NCBI RefSeq assembly: GCF_031082295.1
Contig: NZ_JAVHLD010000027.1
Location: forward strand, 1-41,842
DNA: 41,842 bases
Source of the DNA: Humidesulfovibrio sp.
Lineage (GTDB): Bacteria > Desulfobacterota > Desulfovibrionia > Desulfovibrionales > Desulfovibrionaceae
Reading direction: 5' to 3'
This document shows positions 23,164-32,053 of this stretch, one piece after another (within the stretch, counting starts at the first letter, position 1; each line of letters opens with the position of its first letter). Both the position numbers and the translations under genes were made by a program. The notes under the pieces were generated by a model. It was not told the origin of the DNA and did not search any database. It saw nothing but the letters and a program-made list of their open reading frames with translations.

Positions 23164-24588
23164 ATGCCCCAGCCCAGAGCCCTTGCCCCTGATCTTCTGG
23201 CCCTGCTCGCGTGCGAGTTCGGGGCTGACCTGCTGGTGGACGAGGCGGCGCTCTGCGCGCGCAGCCGCGACGAGTCCGGCCTGGTGCGCCAGCCCGCGGC
23301 GGTGCTGCTGGCCAAAAGCGAGGCCCAGGTGGCGCGGCTGGTCAGCCTGGCCAACGCCAATCCGACGGGGCATTCCTTTGCGGTGATTCCGCGCGGCGCG
23401 GGCACGGGCCTGGCCGGGGGCTGCCTTGCCCCCGAAATGGGCGTCGTGCTCGACCTCACGGCCATGAACCGCATCCTCGACATCGACACCCGGAGCCTGA
23501 CGGCGACGGTGGAGCCGGGCGTGCTCACCGGCGACCTGCGCGCCGCCGCCAAGGCCAAGGGCCTGTTCTACCCGCCGGACCCGGCCAGCCTGGCCACCAG
23601 CACCATTGGCGGCAACGCGGCCACCAACGCGGGCGGCCCGGCCTGCGTGAAGTACGGCACCACGCGCGACTACGTGCTCGGCCTCACGGCCGTGCTGCCC
23701 ACGGGCGAGGTCGTCCGCGCCGGGGCCAACACCCGTAAGGGCGTGGTGGGCTACGACCTGGCGCGGCTGCTTGTGGGCTGCGAGGGCACGCTGGGCGTCA
23801 TCACCGGGCTGACCTTGAAGCTCCTGCCGCACCCGGGGGCCGCGGCCTGCGTGGCGGCGGTGTTCGCGGACCTGAATGCCGCCATGCGCGCCATCATCGC
23901 CATCATGACGCGCGGTCACCTGCCCTCGGCCATGGAATTTCTCGACGCGCGCTGCCTGAAGCTTGTGGGCGACCTGCTGCCCTTCCGGGTGGAGGGGGAC
24001 GCAAGCGCCCTGGTGCTCGTGGAGGCCGACGGCGACCCGGAGCAGGTGCGGCGCGAGGTGGAGGCCATCGAGGCCATCTGCCGCGAGCTGGGCGCGGCGA
24101 ACATCCTGCCGCCCGCCATCACAGGCACGAAAGAGGGCGATGAGGGCCGCGAGGCCGTGTGGAAGGTGCGCCGCAGCGTCAGCACGCGCATCCACGAGGC
24201 ATGCGCCGTGTACATCCCCGAGGACATCGCCGTGCCCATCGGCCGCATCGCCGACATGGTGGCCGCCCTGCCCGAGGTGGAGGCCCGGCACGGCATCACG
24301 ATTTTCGCCTTCGGCCACGCGGGCGACGGCAACATCCACCTGAACCTCACCGCCCAGGACGAGGCCCAGCGCCCGCAGGTGGAGGCCGCCGCCGTGGACT
24401 GCGTGCGCCTTGCCCTCGCCCTCGGCGGCACCATCAGCGGCGAGCACGGCATCGGCCTGGTCAAGCGCGGCCTCCTGCCGCTGGAGATCGGCCCGGCGAG
24501 CCTGAAGCTCCAGCGCGGGCTGAAGGCCCTGTTCGACCCGAACAACGTGCTCAACCCCGGCAAGATATTTCCGGCGGAGCAGGAGTAG
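23164..24588 (+). CDS. FAD-linked 2-hydroxyacid dehydrogenase (GlcD/D-lactate dehydrogenase-like)
   Basis: This flavoprotein of about 474 residues has an FAD-binding type 4 (PCMH) domain with PRGAGTGLAGG, GGNAATNAGG and GCEGTLGVIT. The FAD-oxidase C-terminal domain carries GHAGDGNIHLN and SGEHGIGLVKRG. The family oxidises D-2-hydroxyacids such as glycolate, D-lactate or 2-hydroxyglutarate to 2-oxoacids. No Fe-S partner (GlcF type) is encoded beside it, so the electron acceptor is unclear. GGAG 6 bases before ATG 23164 favours this start; ATG 23152 or 23143 are alternatives. Its stop is 2 bases before the aminotransferase ATG, so the two are surely co-expressed. Confidence 0.9.
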   Translation: MPQPRALAPDLLALLACEFGADLLVDEAALCARSRDESGLVRQPAAVLLAKSEAQVARLVSLANANPTGHSFAVIPRGAGTGLAGGCLAPEMGVVLDLTAMNRILDIDTRSLTATVEPGVLTGDLRAAAKAKGLFYPPDPASLATSTIGGNAATNAGGPACVKYGTTRDYVLGLTAVLPTGEVVRAGANTRKGVVGYDLARLLVGCEGTLGVITGLTLKLLPHPGAAACVAAVFADLNAAMRAIIAIMTRGHLPSAMEFLDARCLKLVGDLLPFRVEGDASALVLVEADGDPEQVRREVEAIEAICRELGAANILPPAITGTKEGDEGREAVWKVRRSVSTRIHEACAVYIPEDIAVPIGRIADMVAALPEVEARHGITIFAFGHAGDGNIHLNLTAQDEAQRPQVEAAAVDCVRLALALGGTISGEHGIGLVKRGLLPLEIGPASLKLQRGLKALFDPNNVLNPGKIFPAEQE

Positions 24589-24590
24589 AA

Positions 24591-25775
24591 ATGGACCTGG
24601 AAGCCCGGCTTTCAAGCCGCGTGAAACGGATCAAGATCTCCGCCACCAAGGAGATGCCCATGATCGCCGCCCAGGTGGGCGGCTGCGTGTCGCTGGGGCA
24701 GGGCATCCCCTCGTTCATGACCCCGCCGCACGTGGTGGACGCCGTGGCCAAGGCCCTGCGCGAGGACCCTGCCGCCGGCAAGTATTCGCTCCAGCCCGGC
24801 ATGCCCGCCCTGCGCGCGGCCGCCGCCGAGCTCCTGCGCGCCGAGAAGAACCTCCCCGCCGACCCGGAGCGCGAGGTGGCCATCACCGTGGGCGGCATGG
24901 AGGGCCTGCTCTGCGCCATGCTGACGCTGGTCGGCCCCGGCGACGAGGTCATCGTGCCCGAGCCCTTCTATCCCTCCCACGTGGAGCAGATCATGTTGGC
25001 CGAGGGCACGCCGGTGTTCGCGCCGCTCAGGCGCATCGACTGGGGGCTCGACGTGGACGCGGTGGCGGCGGCCATCACCCCGCGCACCAAGGCCATCATC
25101 GTCTCCAGCCCGCACAACCCCACGGGCGCGGTGTTCGCCAAGGCCGACCTGCTCAAGCTGGCGGAGCTGGCGCTCAGGCACGAGATCTTCGTCATCTGCG
25201 ACGACACCTACGACGCGCTGACCTATGACGGTCCTGATCCCGAGGGGGCCTTCAGCCTCATGAGCGTGCCGGAGCTGCGCCACCTGCTCATCGGCGTGTT
25301 CAGCTTCTCCAAGCGCTTCGCCCTCACGGGCTGGCGCGTGGGGTTCCTCTGGGCGCGGGAGGAGCTGCTGAACCAGATGCTCAAGATCCACGACGCCGCG
25401 GCCATCTGCGCGCCCACCCCGGCGCAGATCGCGGCGCTGGCGTCGCTTGCCGGACCCCAGGACGTGTTCCGGGCCATGCGCGACGAGCTGCACAAGCGCC
25501 GCGACCTCATCTGCGCGCGGCTGGACGCCATGGGCGGGCGCTTCTCGCACATCCGCCCGCGCGGCGCGTTCTACGTGCTGGCCAAGGCCGAATTCCCCAT
25601 AGTCGATTCCCGCGACCTGGCCCTGCGGGTCATCCGCGAGGCCCGCGTCATCACCATCCCCGGCGGGGCCTTCGGGCCGGGGGCGGAGGGGCACCTGCGC
25701 CTCTCCTTCGGCGGCGCCGAGGCAGAGATCGACACCGCCTGCGACCGCCTGGCCGCCTGGGCCGAAAAACTGTAA
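24591..25775 (+). CDS. PLP-dependent class I/II aminotransferase
   Basis: This 394-residue fold-type I aminotransferase has cofactor residues in place: SPHNPTG near 173-179 (Asn176), CDDTYD near 203-208 (Asp/Tyr pair) and Schiff-base Lys241 in FSFSKRFALTGWRVG. The family interconverts amino acids and 2-oxoacids; the substrate is not readable. AGGAG sits inside the end of the preceding gene, and the start follows that stop by 2 bases. With the amino-acid transporter and 2-hydroxyacid dehydrogenase upstream, it probably links an imported amino acid to a 2-oxoacid/2-hydroxyacid pool. Confidence 0.93.
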   Translation: MDLEARLSSRVKRIKISATKEMPMIAAQVGGCVSLGQGIPSFMTPPHVVDAVAKALREDPAAGKYSLQPGMPALRAAAAELLRAEKNLPADPEREVAITVGGMEGLLCAMLTLVGPGDEVIVPEPFYPSHVEQIMLAEGTPVFAPLRRIDWGLDVDAVAAAITPRTKAIIVSSPHNPTGAVFAKADLLKLAELALRHEIFVICDDTYDALTYDGPDPEGAFSLMSVPELRHLLIGVFSFSKRFALTGWRVGFLWAREELLNQMLKIHDAAAICAPTPAQIAALASLAGPQDVFRAMRDELHKRRDLICARLDAMGGRFSHIRPRGAFYVLAKAEFPIVDSRDLALRVIREARVITIPGGAFGPGAEGHLRLSFGGAEAEIDTACDRLAAWAEKL

Positions 25776-25794
25776 CCGTTTCCAAGGAGTGCCC

Positions 25795-26724
25795 ATGCGC
25801 CGCGTTTCCGCCATTCTCCTTTCGGCCCTGCTTGTCTTCGGCCTGGTCCTGGCCACGACCGTGGCCCCGGCCCTGGCCGCGGGCTCCGGCTTCAACGCCG
25901 AAGCCTTCAAGAAGAATTTCCTGGCCGGACTGGCCGGGCGGCCCAACTTTCCCGACCTGACGCCGGACAGCGTGCAGGTGGACAAGGCCGAAAAGGCCGC
26001 CACCTTCGGCGGCATGGACATCTACGCGGTGAAGGGCCGCCTGGTGCCCGCCGACGGCCAGCCCCAGCCGTTTCTGCTGTTCATCAGCGCCGACGGCCAG
26101 TTCCATGTCTCCGACGTCATCCGCCTGGGCGAGGGCAAGAGCATCCTGAAGGACGCCCGCGACCGCCTGCGCGCGGAGGACCTGAAGGACCTGGGGCACG
26201 TCGTCTTCAAGGGCCAGGCGGGCAAGCCCGTGGTCGTCTTCGTGTCCGATCCCTTCTGCCCCTATTGCCGCCAGGCCTTCAACTACCTCATGGGCAAGAA
26301 GGACAGCTACTCCGAGTTCCGGCTGGCGCATTTCCCCCTGGCCTCGCACCCCGGCGCGGACATCGCCTGCACGCTCATGGCCTGGGCCTTGGACAACGCC
26401 CCGAGCAAGGCGCTCGAGTTCGTGCGGTTCGGCTACGGCGAGCTGGCCGTGCCCAAGATGCCGGACAGGAGCCCCGCGAGCCTGAAGAAGGCCTGGGCGC
26501 AGGTGGCGGGCGCGTATCTGGCGCGCTTCCCGGAGCTCAAGGCCGTGGGCAAGGACGGCGCGGCCATCGTGGCGGCCCTGGGCAGCTCGAGCTACGCCAA
26601 GAGCGTGGCCCAGGACATGGCCGCCGCCGGGAGCATGGACATCACCGGCACCCCGGTCATCTTTGTGGACAAGGCCCGCGTCGTCGGTTTCGACGATGAG
26701 CGCCTGAACGAACTGCTGAAGTAG
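25795..26724 (+). CDS. Periplasmic DsbC/DsbG-like thioredoxin-fold protein
   Basis: This 309-residue exported protein has a signal peptide (1-29, ending ALAA). An N-terminal domain resembles the dimerisation region of DsbC/DsbG, and a thioredoxin-fold domain carries the redox motif CPYC (155-158, in SDPFCPYCRQ). A cis-proline loop, GTPVIFVD, lies near the end. It probably isomerises or oxidises disulfides in the periplasm. AAGGAG lies 5 bases before ATG 25795; the gene follows the aminotransferase by 19 bases and may be the last gene of that operon. No DsbD-like electron donor is in this window. Confidence 0.88.
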   Translation: MRRVSAILLSALLVFGLVLATTVAPALAAGSGFNAEAFKKNFLAGLAGRPNFPDLTPDSVQVDKAEKAATFGGMDIYAVKGRLVPADGQPQPFLLFISADGQFHVSDVIRLGEGKSILKDARDRLRAEDLKDLGHVVFKGQAGKPVVVFVSDPFCPYCRQAFNYLMGKKDSYSEFRLAHFPLASHPGADIACTLMAWALDNAPSKALEFVRFGYGELAVPKMPDRSPASLKKAWAQVAGAYLARFPELKAVGKDGAAIVAALGSSSYAKSVAQDMAAAGSMDITGTPVIFVDKARVVGFDDERLNELLK

Positions 26725-26733
26725 GCTTTTCCG

Positions 26734-26783
26734 GGAGCCCCTCTGCGCCGTGACTTTCTGGGTCTGGACGCGGGCGGGGCTCC
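26734..26783 (+). terminator. Weak hairpin after the DsbC/G-like gene
   Basis: GGAGCCCC (26734-26741) and GGGGCTCC (26776-26783) are perfect complements, but the loop is long (34 bases) and there is no T-run, so its role is uncertain. Confidence 0.3.
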
Positions 26784-26846
26784 TCATGTAGACTGGGGTT
26801 GGCGAAGCGGTTCAGGCCGCTTCAGACCAGCTCAAGGAGGCGGAAC

Positions 26847-27575
26847 ATGAGCAGGATTCTGATTGGACTTTTGGCGTGCGTCCTGACCCTGGGCCTTTTG
26901 GCCGCTGGGCAGGCCGAGGCCAAGGTCTACAAGATGAAACCCGAGGAGCGGGCCGCCGCCCTCAAGGAAAAGAAGGCCCGCAAGGCCAGGAAGAAAGCCG
27001 GCAAGAGCAATGCCGAAGCCCCTGGCGGCTGGGTCGAGGTCAAGCCCGGCAGCAAGCCCGAGCGCAAGGCCAGAAAGTCCGCCAAGGTGGACGAGGTGGC
27101 CGCCGCAGCCGAGAAGAAGGGCAAAAAGGCCAAGAAGGCCGAGGTCGCCGCCCAGCCGGAAAAGAAGTCCGGCAAGAAGGCCGTCAAGAAGTCTGAAAAG
27201 AAGTCCGACAATAAGGGCGACAAGAAGCTTGGCAAGCGCTCCCGCAAGGAGGCCGCGGCCAGGGGCGATCGCCTGGTGACCAAGTCCTACTCCGGCGAGA
27301 CCAAGGTGCGTAGCGAGGGCATCGAGGTGCGTCGTTCCGGCGCCAAGGCCCATCGCGCCGCGCCTGCTTCCGCAGCGCCTGCGGAGACTCCCGCCGCCGC
27401 TCCGGCCGCGCCCGCTGGCGACGACCTGGGCAGCTATTCCGTGAAGCGTCCCGGCCAGGAAAAGCCCGCTGCCACGACGGTGGCTCCCGAGGTGCGCCAG
27501 CAGGTCCAGCCCGGTCCGGCGGACACCGCCAAGCCCGTGGGCACCGAGCAGAAAACCGGCGAGGGCCGCTTCTAG
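26847..27575 (+). CDS. Exported Lys/Ala-rich low-complexity protein
   Basis: This 242-residue protein has a signal peptide (1-25, ending AEA), followed by an extremely Lys- and Ala-rich stretch (26-145: KKARKARKK, KKGKKAKK, KKSEKKS). A Pro/Ala/Thr/Gln-rich tail ends KTGEGRF. I do not recognise a family. The charge resembles histone H1-like tails, but the signal peptide argues for a periplasmic or surface location, perhaps binding anionic polymers (inference). AGGAGGCGG precedes ATG 26847, and a strong terminator follows at 27688-27718. Confidence 0.75.
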   Translation: MSRILIGLLACVLTLGLLAAGQAEAKVYKMKPEERAAALKEKKARKARKKAGKSNAEAPGGWVEVKPGSKPERKARKSAKVDEVAAAAEKKGKKAKKAEVAAQPEKKSGKKAVKKSEKKSDNKGDKKLGKRSRKEAAARGDRLVTKSYSGETKVRSEGIEVRRSGAKAHRAAPASAAPAETPAAAPAAPAGDDLGSYSVKRPGQEKPAATTVAPEVRQQVQPGPADTAKPVGTEQKTGEGRF

Positions 27576-27687
27576 AGGCACTGGCGAAAGGACCCCTTGC
27601 CCCTGGGCATCGGCTCTTGCCCGCCAGGAAAGCAAGGCCCGCCTGTCGAAACAGGCCAGGGCAAACGCGCAGGAAGCAGAACACCAC

Positions 27688-27718
27688 AAGGCCGGGTTCA
27701 CGCCCGGCCTTTTCTTTT
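27688..27718 (+). terminator. Terminator of the Lys-rich gene
   Basis: AAGGCCGGG (27688-27696) pairs exactly with CCCGGCCTT (27703-27711) over a 6-base loop, and TTCTTTTCC follows. Confidence 0.85.
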
Positions 27719-27743
27719 CCACCCTTTCACCCTGCCGCAGGGC

Positions 27744-27777
27744 GAAAAAAGGCCCGGAGCGGTGTGCCCCGGGCCTT
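27744..27777 (-). terminator. Terminator of the glycine-zipper lipoprotein gene
   Basis: On the minus strand AAGGCCCGG (27777-27769) pairs with CCGGGCCTT (27757-27749) and runs into a T-tract (27750-27745). It lies 23 bases beyond the stop at 27800. Confidence 0.85.
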
Positions 27778-27799
27778 GCGTCCTGTTTCGCCGTGGCGG

Positions 27800-28246
27800 C
27801 TACTGGACCAGGGTCCAGGTGCCGTCCGGGCTGCGGTAGGCCTTGGCCCTCACGTCGCGCTCCTGGCCGTCAGCGTAGGCCTTGATGGTCACGTCGCGAT
27901 AGATCTTGTCCTGCTGCATGTAGGGGGTGCCCGGCGTGGCCTCGTAGCTGGTGCCGGTGTCCGGGTTCTTCCAGGCCAGGGGCTTGCCCGAGGGCTGCTC
28001 TTCCAGGGCCTTGCCGATGTGGGCCTTGTCGGTCTTGTCCATCTCGTTGCCGATGGCGTAGCCGATGAGGCCGCCGATGCCCGCGCCGATGACGGCGCCG
28101 AGGCCCTTGTTCTTGGCTGTCAGCGCGCCGATGGTGGCGCCGGCCAGGGTGCCGACTCCGGCCCCGGTCTGGGCCTTGTCGGCGCAACCGGCAACGGAGC
28201 CCAGCAGAAACGTGGCGATGATGAGGGAAGAGATGAGTTTTTTCAT
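27800..28246 (-). CDS. Glycine-zipper outer-membrane-type lipoprotein
   Basis: This 148-residue lipoprotein has lipobox GSVAGC (Cys21). A Gly-rich zipper follows (about 28-70: GAGVGTLAGATIGALTA and GAVIGAGIGGLIGYAIG), like those of Rick17kDa/SlyB-type outer-membrane lipoproteins. A short C-terminal domain (75-148) has alternating charged strands. The role is probably envelope integrity. AAGGAGGA precedes ATG 28246. A promoter candidate and a terminator bracket the gene, so it is monocistronic. Confidence 0.88.
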   Translation of the reverse strand: MKKLISSLIIATFLLGSVAGCADKAQTGAGVGTLAGATIGALTAKNKGLGAVIGAGIGGLIGYAIGNEMDKTDKAHIGKALEEQPSGKPLAWKNPDTGTSYEATPGTPYMQQDKIYRDVTIKAYADGQERDVRAKAYRSPDGTWTLVQ

Positions 28247-28298
28247 GAGGTTCCTCCTTGCGAGCCTAGACCCGCTGATTAACGAATTCCAGTATGAG

Positions 28299-28326
28299 AA
28301 GATACGCCTTCCGCGCCTGTCGTCAA
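28299..28326 (-). promoter_or_regulatory. Sigma-70-type promoter of the lipoprotein gene
   Basis: On the minus strand TTGACG (28326-28321) and TATCTT (28304-28299) are separated by 16 bases, 53 bases before the lipoprotein ATG. Confidence 0.5.
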
Positions 28327-28472
28327 GACGCGCGCAGAGCCCTTTTGGTGACAAGCAAGGTTTGGGCCAGGGCGGAAAGCAAGGTTGGGCGCGGCCTGGC
28401 GGGCAATGCCCAGGGCCGGCGCGGCGCAACGTGCGCAAATATCTGCTCAAACGGGTGCAAAAGTCCGTACCT

Positions 28473-31157
28473 TCACGCCTGTTTTGAGGCCGCGTCCTCG
28501 CCCGCAGCTGTCGTGTCTCCTGCCGCCTTGCCCTCGGTATCCGCGTCCCCGCCGCGCTCGAAGGTGTAGTTGCCCTTGAAGAACTCCTCCACGTACCAGC
28601 CGATCTGGCCGTCGTCGGAGAGCACCATGTCGAGCAGGCGCACGGCCCCGAGCAGCCTGCCCACCATGTCCAGCTTCTGCTTGAGGTCGCTCTGGGAGTA
28701 CTTCTTGATCTCCCCGCGCACCATGTCGCCCTTGACCTCCATCTTGAAGCCCAGGCGCTTCAATATCTGCGAGATGAGGCTGGCCCGCCTGGAGCGCCGG
28801 GCGATGTCCGCCGCGCCGCCCTTGAACGAGAAGATGACGTAGTTGTCGTTGATGGACGGGCCGCAGTAGCTGTCGATGACCGCGAAGTGGTAGCCCAGGC
28901 GCGTGTTGAAGTTCAGGTAGTGGTCGCTTGTGACCGCGTAGTTGGGGCCGCCCATGCTGCCGTCGGCGTTGGGGTCGTTCAGGATGGACTCGGCCATGAT
29001 GGTGGCGAAGCCGGTGAGGCTGACCCCGACGCCGCCCAGCCAGCGGATGTCCGGGTGGGTCATGCCGTGGAGCAGGGCCTGGAAGGGCGCGCTCTTGATG
29101 TGCTCCAGCTCCACCACATGCTTCGGCGCGGTGGGGGTGAGCCCGCCGCCCAGGTCCACCACGAAGATGTTCAGCGGCAGGCCCGCGCGCAGCCGGACCG
29201 CGCCTTCGGTGTCGCCCATGCCGTCGCTGATGTTGAACATCTCGCGCATGCTCATCTCATGGGCGAAGCGGATGACGTCGTGCAGGCTCGTGCAGCCCTC
29301 GGGCGTGAAGTTCTCGGCCTTGGGGTCGAGCAGGGTCAGCGGGGCCATGCGCTTCAGGGCCTCTTGCGCCGCCTTGTAGACCGGGCTGCCGCGCATGAGG
29401 TTCACGCAGGCGCGCTCGCGGACGAGCTCCGGCACGAGGCCCCGGTAGACGATGGCGTTGCTGGCGTCCACGGTGATCTCCTCGCCCTGCTCGATCTTGA
29501 GGGTGGCGTTCTCCGCGCCCACCAGCGTGGGCAGGCCGAACTCGCGCGCCACGCTGGCCATGTGCCCGGTGACGCTGCCGACGTCGGTGACGATGGCCCG
29601 GATGCGGTCCATGACAGGCACATAGGTTGGCGAGGTCTGCCGGGCCACGAGGATGGCGCCCTCGGGCACGGCGGAGAGGTTGTGGTCGCTCGTCAGGATG
29701 TAGGCCTGCCCGGCGGCGCTGCCCGCTGCGGCCATGGCCCCGCCGCGCAGGATGACCTCCCGGCCGTGCAGGGGCTCGGCGCCCTCGTCTCCCTCTTGCG
29801 GCAGGGCGCATTCCCCTGCGGACGGGCTCTGCTCCACCCCCAGGGGGCGCGCCTGCAGAATGAACAGGCGGCCCTGCTGGTCCTGCGCCCACTCGATGTC
29901 CAGGGCTTGGCCGTAGTGCTCCTCCAGCTTCAGCCCGTAGGCGGCCAGTTGTAGCAGCCGCGCGGTGTCCAGGCAGGGCTCGGCCTGCTGGTCCGGCGGC
30001 ACATCCCGCATGATGATGCCGTCCGCGCCCTTGTCAGGCCCGTCCGGTGCGCTGTTCAGGACGAGCCGCTGCGTCTTCACGGCCACGTCGCGGGTGATGA
30101 ACCCCATGTCCTTGCGGCGCAGCCTCGCGAAATCCGCATGCCCCGAGCCGTCCACCACGCTGACCCCCAGCCCCCAGGCCGCGCTGACGAGGATGTCGTC
30201 AGAGGTCGGCTGGCTGGGGTCGTGGGTGTAGAGCACGCCGCTTGAGCGCGCGTCCACCATGGTCACGCACAAGACGGCCATGATGACGTCCTGGTCGGAG
30301 TAGCCCTTGCTGCGGCGGTAGTAGACCGCGCGCGGGCTGAAGGTGCTGGCCACGACCTCCTTCCAGGCGCGCGGCACGTTCTCGGCGTGGACGTTCAGCA
30401 CCGTGGCGTGCTGTCCGGCGAAGGTGGCGTCGGAGTCCTCGCAGGTGGCGCTGGAGCGCACGGACACGCGCACGTCTGGGCCGAACAGGGCCCTGAGCGC
30501 GTCCATCTCGCGGGCCATGCCGCGCCGGGTGTCCTCGGGCACCTCCGCGGCCAGGATCAGGGCCTGAATCTCCTCGCACACGCCCACCAGCAGCTCGGTG
30601 TCCTTGACCTCGATGCCGCGCAGGCGCTGCTCGATGCGCTCGGAAAGCCCGGTGACGCGCAGGAAATGCTGGCAGGCGTAGGCCGAGACCGCGAAGCCCT
30701 GGGGGGTGGGCAGGCCGACGCGGTTGGCCACCTCGCCCAGGTTGGCGGCCTTGCCGCCCACCTCGTCGGCCATGCTGGCCGAGAGCGCGCGCAGGGGCAG
30801 CACCAGCTCGCTCTTCTTGAGCTTCTTGCGCCGCGCCAGGTCCTTCAGCACCGTGATGCCGATGCGCTCGGTGGCGTCGAACAGGCCGGGATACTTGCCG
30901 TGGGACAGGGCGTTCAGGTCTTCGGCCAGGTCGTAGACCAGGCTGATCAGGTCCTCGGACAGGGTCAGCACCTGGTCCAGGGTGAAGGGCTTGTTCTCGT
31001 AGAGCAGGTGCTCAAGCTCCGTCAGGATCTCAAGGGAGCGGTTGTTCTTGATGAGCAGGCTCTTGAAATACTCGTACTTGCGCTTGATCGCGTCGTCTTC
31101 TGTGCTGCTGGCGCGGGGCTTCCGGGTTCCAAGGAGCATGTTCAGGAGCTTGAGCAT
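28473..31157 (-). CDS. PEP synthase/PPDK-like protein with atypical C-terminus
   Basis: This 894-residue protein has a helical N-terminus (1-115) and a PEP/pyruvate-dikinase ATP-grasp domain (about 125-440: GGKAANLGE, VSVRSSATCEDSDATFAGQH, LFILQARPLG). A mobile phosphohistidine domain follows (about 465-575) with the phospho-acceptor in GSVTGHMASVAREFG (His532). The last 300 residues lack the TExMF and CGE-type motifs of the PEP-binding TIM barrel and are unlike anything I can name (SLTGFATIMAES, GGPNYAVTSDHYLNFN). It may phosphorylate its own His for an unknown acceptor rather than make PEP. The start has GGAG upstream. It is divergent from the CMP-sugar gene. Confidence 0.88.
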   Translation of the reverse strand: MLKLLNMLLGTRKPRASSTEDDAIKRKYEYFKSLLIKNNRSLEILTELEHLLYENKPFTLDQVLTLSEDLISLVYDLAEDLNALSHGKYPGLFDATERIGITVLKDLARRKKLKKSELVLPLRALSASMADEVGGKAANLGEVANRVGLPTPQGFAVSAYACQHFLRVTGLSERIEQRLRGIEVKDTELLVGVCEEIQALILAAEVPEDTRRGMAREMDALRALFGPDVRVSVRSSATCEDSDATFAGQHATVLNVHAENVPRAWKEVVASTFSPRAVYYRRSKGYSDQDVIMAVLCVTMVDARSSGVLYTHDPSQPTSDDILVSAAWGLGVSVVDGSGHADFARLRRKDMGFITRDVAVKTQRLVLNSAPDGPDKGADGIIMRDVPPDQQAEPCLDTARLLQLAAYGLKLEEHYGQALDIEWAQDQQGRLFILQARPLGVEQSPSAGECALPQEGDEGAEPLHGREVILRGGAMAAAGSAAGQAYILTSDHNLSAVPEGAILVARQTSPTYVPVMDRIRAIVTDVGSVTGHMASVAREFGLPTLVGAENATLKIEQGEEITVDASNAIVYRGLVPELVRERACVNLMRGSPVYKAAQEALKRMAPLTLLDPKAENFTPEGCTSLHDVIRFAHEMSMREMFNISDGMGDTEGAVRLRAGLPLNIFVVDLGGGLTPTAPKHVVELEHIKSAPFQALLHGMTHPDIRWLGGVGVSLTGFATIMAESILNDPNADGSMGGPNYAVTSDHYLNFNTRLGYHFAVIDSYCGPSINDNYVIFSFKGGAADIARRSRRASLISQILKRLGFKMEVKGDMVRGEIKKYSQSDLKQKLDMVGRLLGAVRLLDMVLSDDGQIGWYVEEFFKGNYTFERGGDADTEGKAAGDTTAAGEDAASKQA

Positions 31158-31348
31158 GCCAGTCTCCGGTGAGTTCGGGTTGTGCCGACGGGGGGCTTTG
31201 ACGCTTTCATGCTACGCGAGGCGTGCTCGGGGCGCAAGGGGCACGGCCCAGGGACGCGTCGAGGCCGCAAACAAGGCCTGGGCCGGGGATCGTCGTTGCG
31301 GGGCTTTGACAAACAGGCTAGGATAATCGCCGTCAGGAGGAACAAGCG

Positions 31349-32053
31349 ATGTACAAAGGCAAACGCATTCTGGGCACCATCAGCGCTCGCGGCGGCAGCA
31401 AGGGCGTGCCCGGCAAGAACATCCGCGACCTGGGCGGCCTGCCGCTCATCGGCTGGACCATCCGCGAGGCCAGGTGCTCGGCCTACCTGGACCGGCTCGT
31501 GGTGTCCTCCGACGACGAGGGCATCCTGGCCGTGGCGCGTTCCCACGGGGCCGACACGCCCTTTGTGCGCCCGGCCGAGCTGGCGCGCGACGACACCCCC
31601 GGCGTGGACCCGGTGCTGCACACCGTCGAGGCGCTGGCGCCCGAGCAGTACGACTACGTGGTGCTCATGCAGCCCACCTCGCCCCTGCGCACCAAGGCCG
31701 ACATCGACGGCGCCATCGAGCTCTGCCTGGAGAACGGCTGGCCCTGCTGCATCAGCGTCACCGAGGCGGACAAGAGCCCCTACTACATGTTTCAGATGGA
31801 CGAGAACGCGCGCATGACCCCGGTGATTCGCCAGGACAGCTTCCACACCCGCCGCCAGGATCTGCCCCGGACCTTCGCGCCCAACGGCGCGGTCTACGTG
31901 GCCAAGTGCGACTGGCTGGCCCGCACGCGCAGCTACCTGACCCCGGAGACCCGCGGGTACGTCATGCCGCGCGAGCGCTCCTGGGACATCGACGAGCTTC
32001 TGGACTTCGATATCTGCGAGCTGCTGTTGAAGCGCGCCGGACGCATCGCATGA
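31349..32053 (+). CDS. CMP-sugar (acylneuraminate) cytidylyltransferase family protein
   Basis: This 234-residue nucleotidyltransferase has the NeuA/KdsB-type N-terminus ISARGGSKGVPGKNI, plus VSSDDEGI, LMQPTSPLRT (near 107-116) and PNGAVYV. It probably activates a nonulosonic acid (sialic, legionaminic or pseudaminic type) with CTP for surface glycosylation. No NeuB-type synthase is in the window. AGGAGG precedes ATG 31349. Its stop overlaps the next gene's start (ATGA), so it forms an operon with the two Gfo/Idh/MocA oxidoreductases. Confidence 0.92.
   Translation: MYKGKRILGTISARGGSKGVPGKNIRDLGGLPLIGWTIREARCSAYLDRLVVSSDDEGILAVARSHGADTPFVRPAELARDDTPGVDPVLHTVEALAPEQYDYVVLMQPTSPLRTKADIDGAIELCLENGWPCCISVTEADKSPYYMFQMDENARMTPVIRQDSFHTRRQDLPRTFAPNGAVYVAKCDWLARTRSYLTPETRGYVMPRERSWDIDELLDFDICELLLKRAGRIA

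Noticed and set aside
20836-24615. Very long minus-strand open frame antisense to the transporter and dehydrogenase genes
   Set aside because: It is a high-GC shadow: no family motifs, His/Gln/Gly/Arg-rich composition, and it runs opposite at least four clearly real genes.
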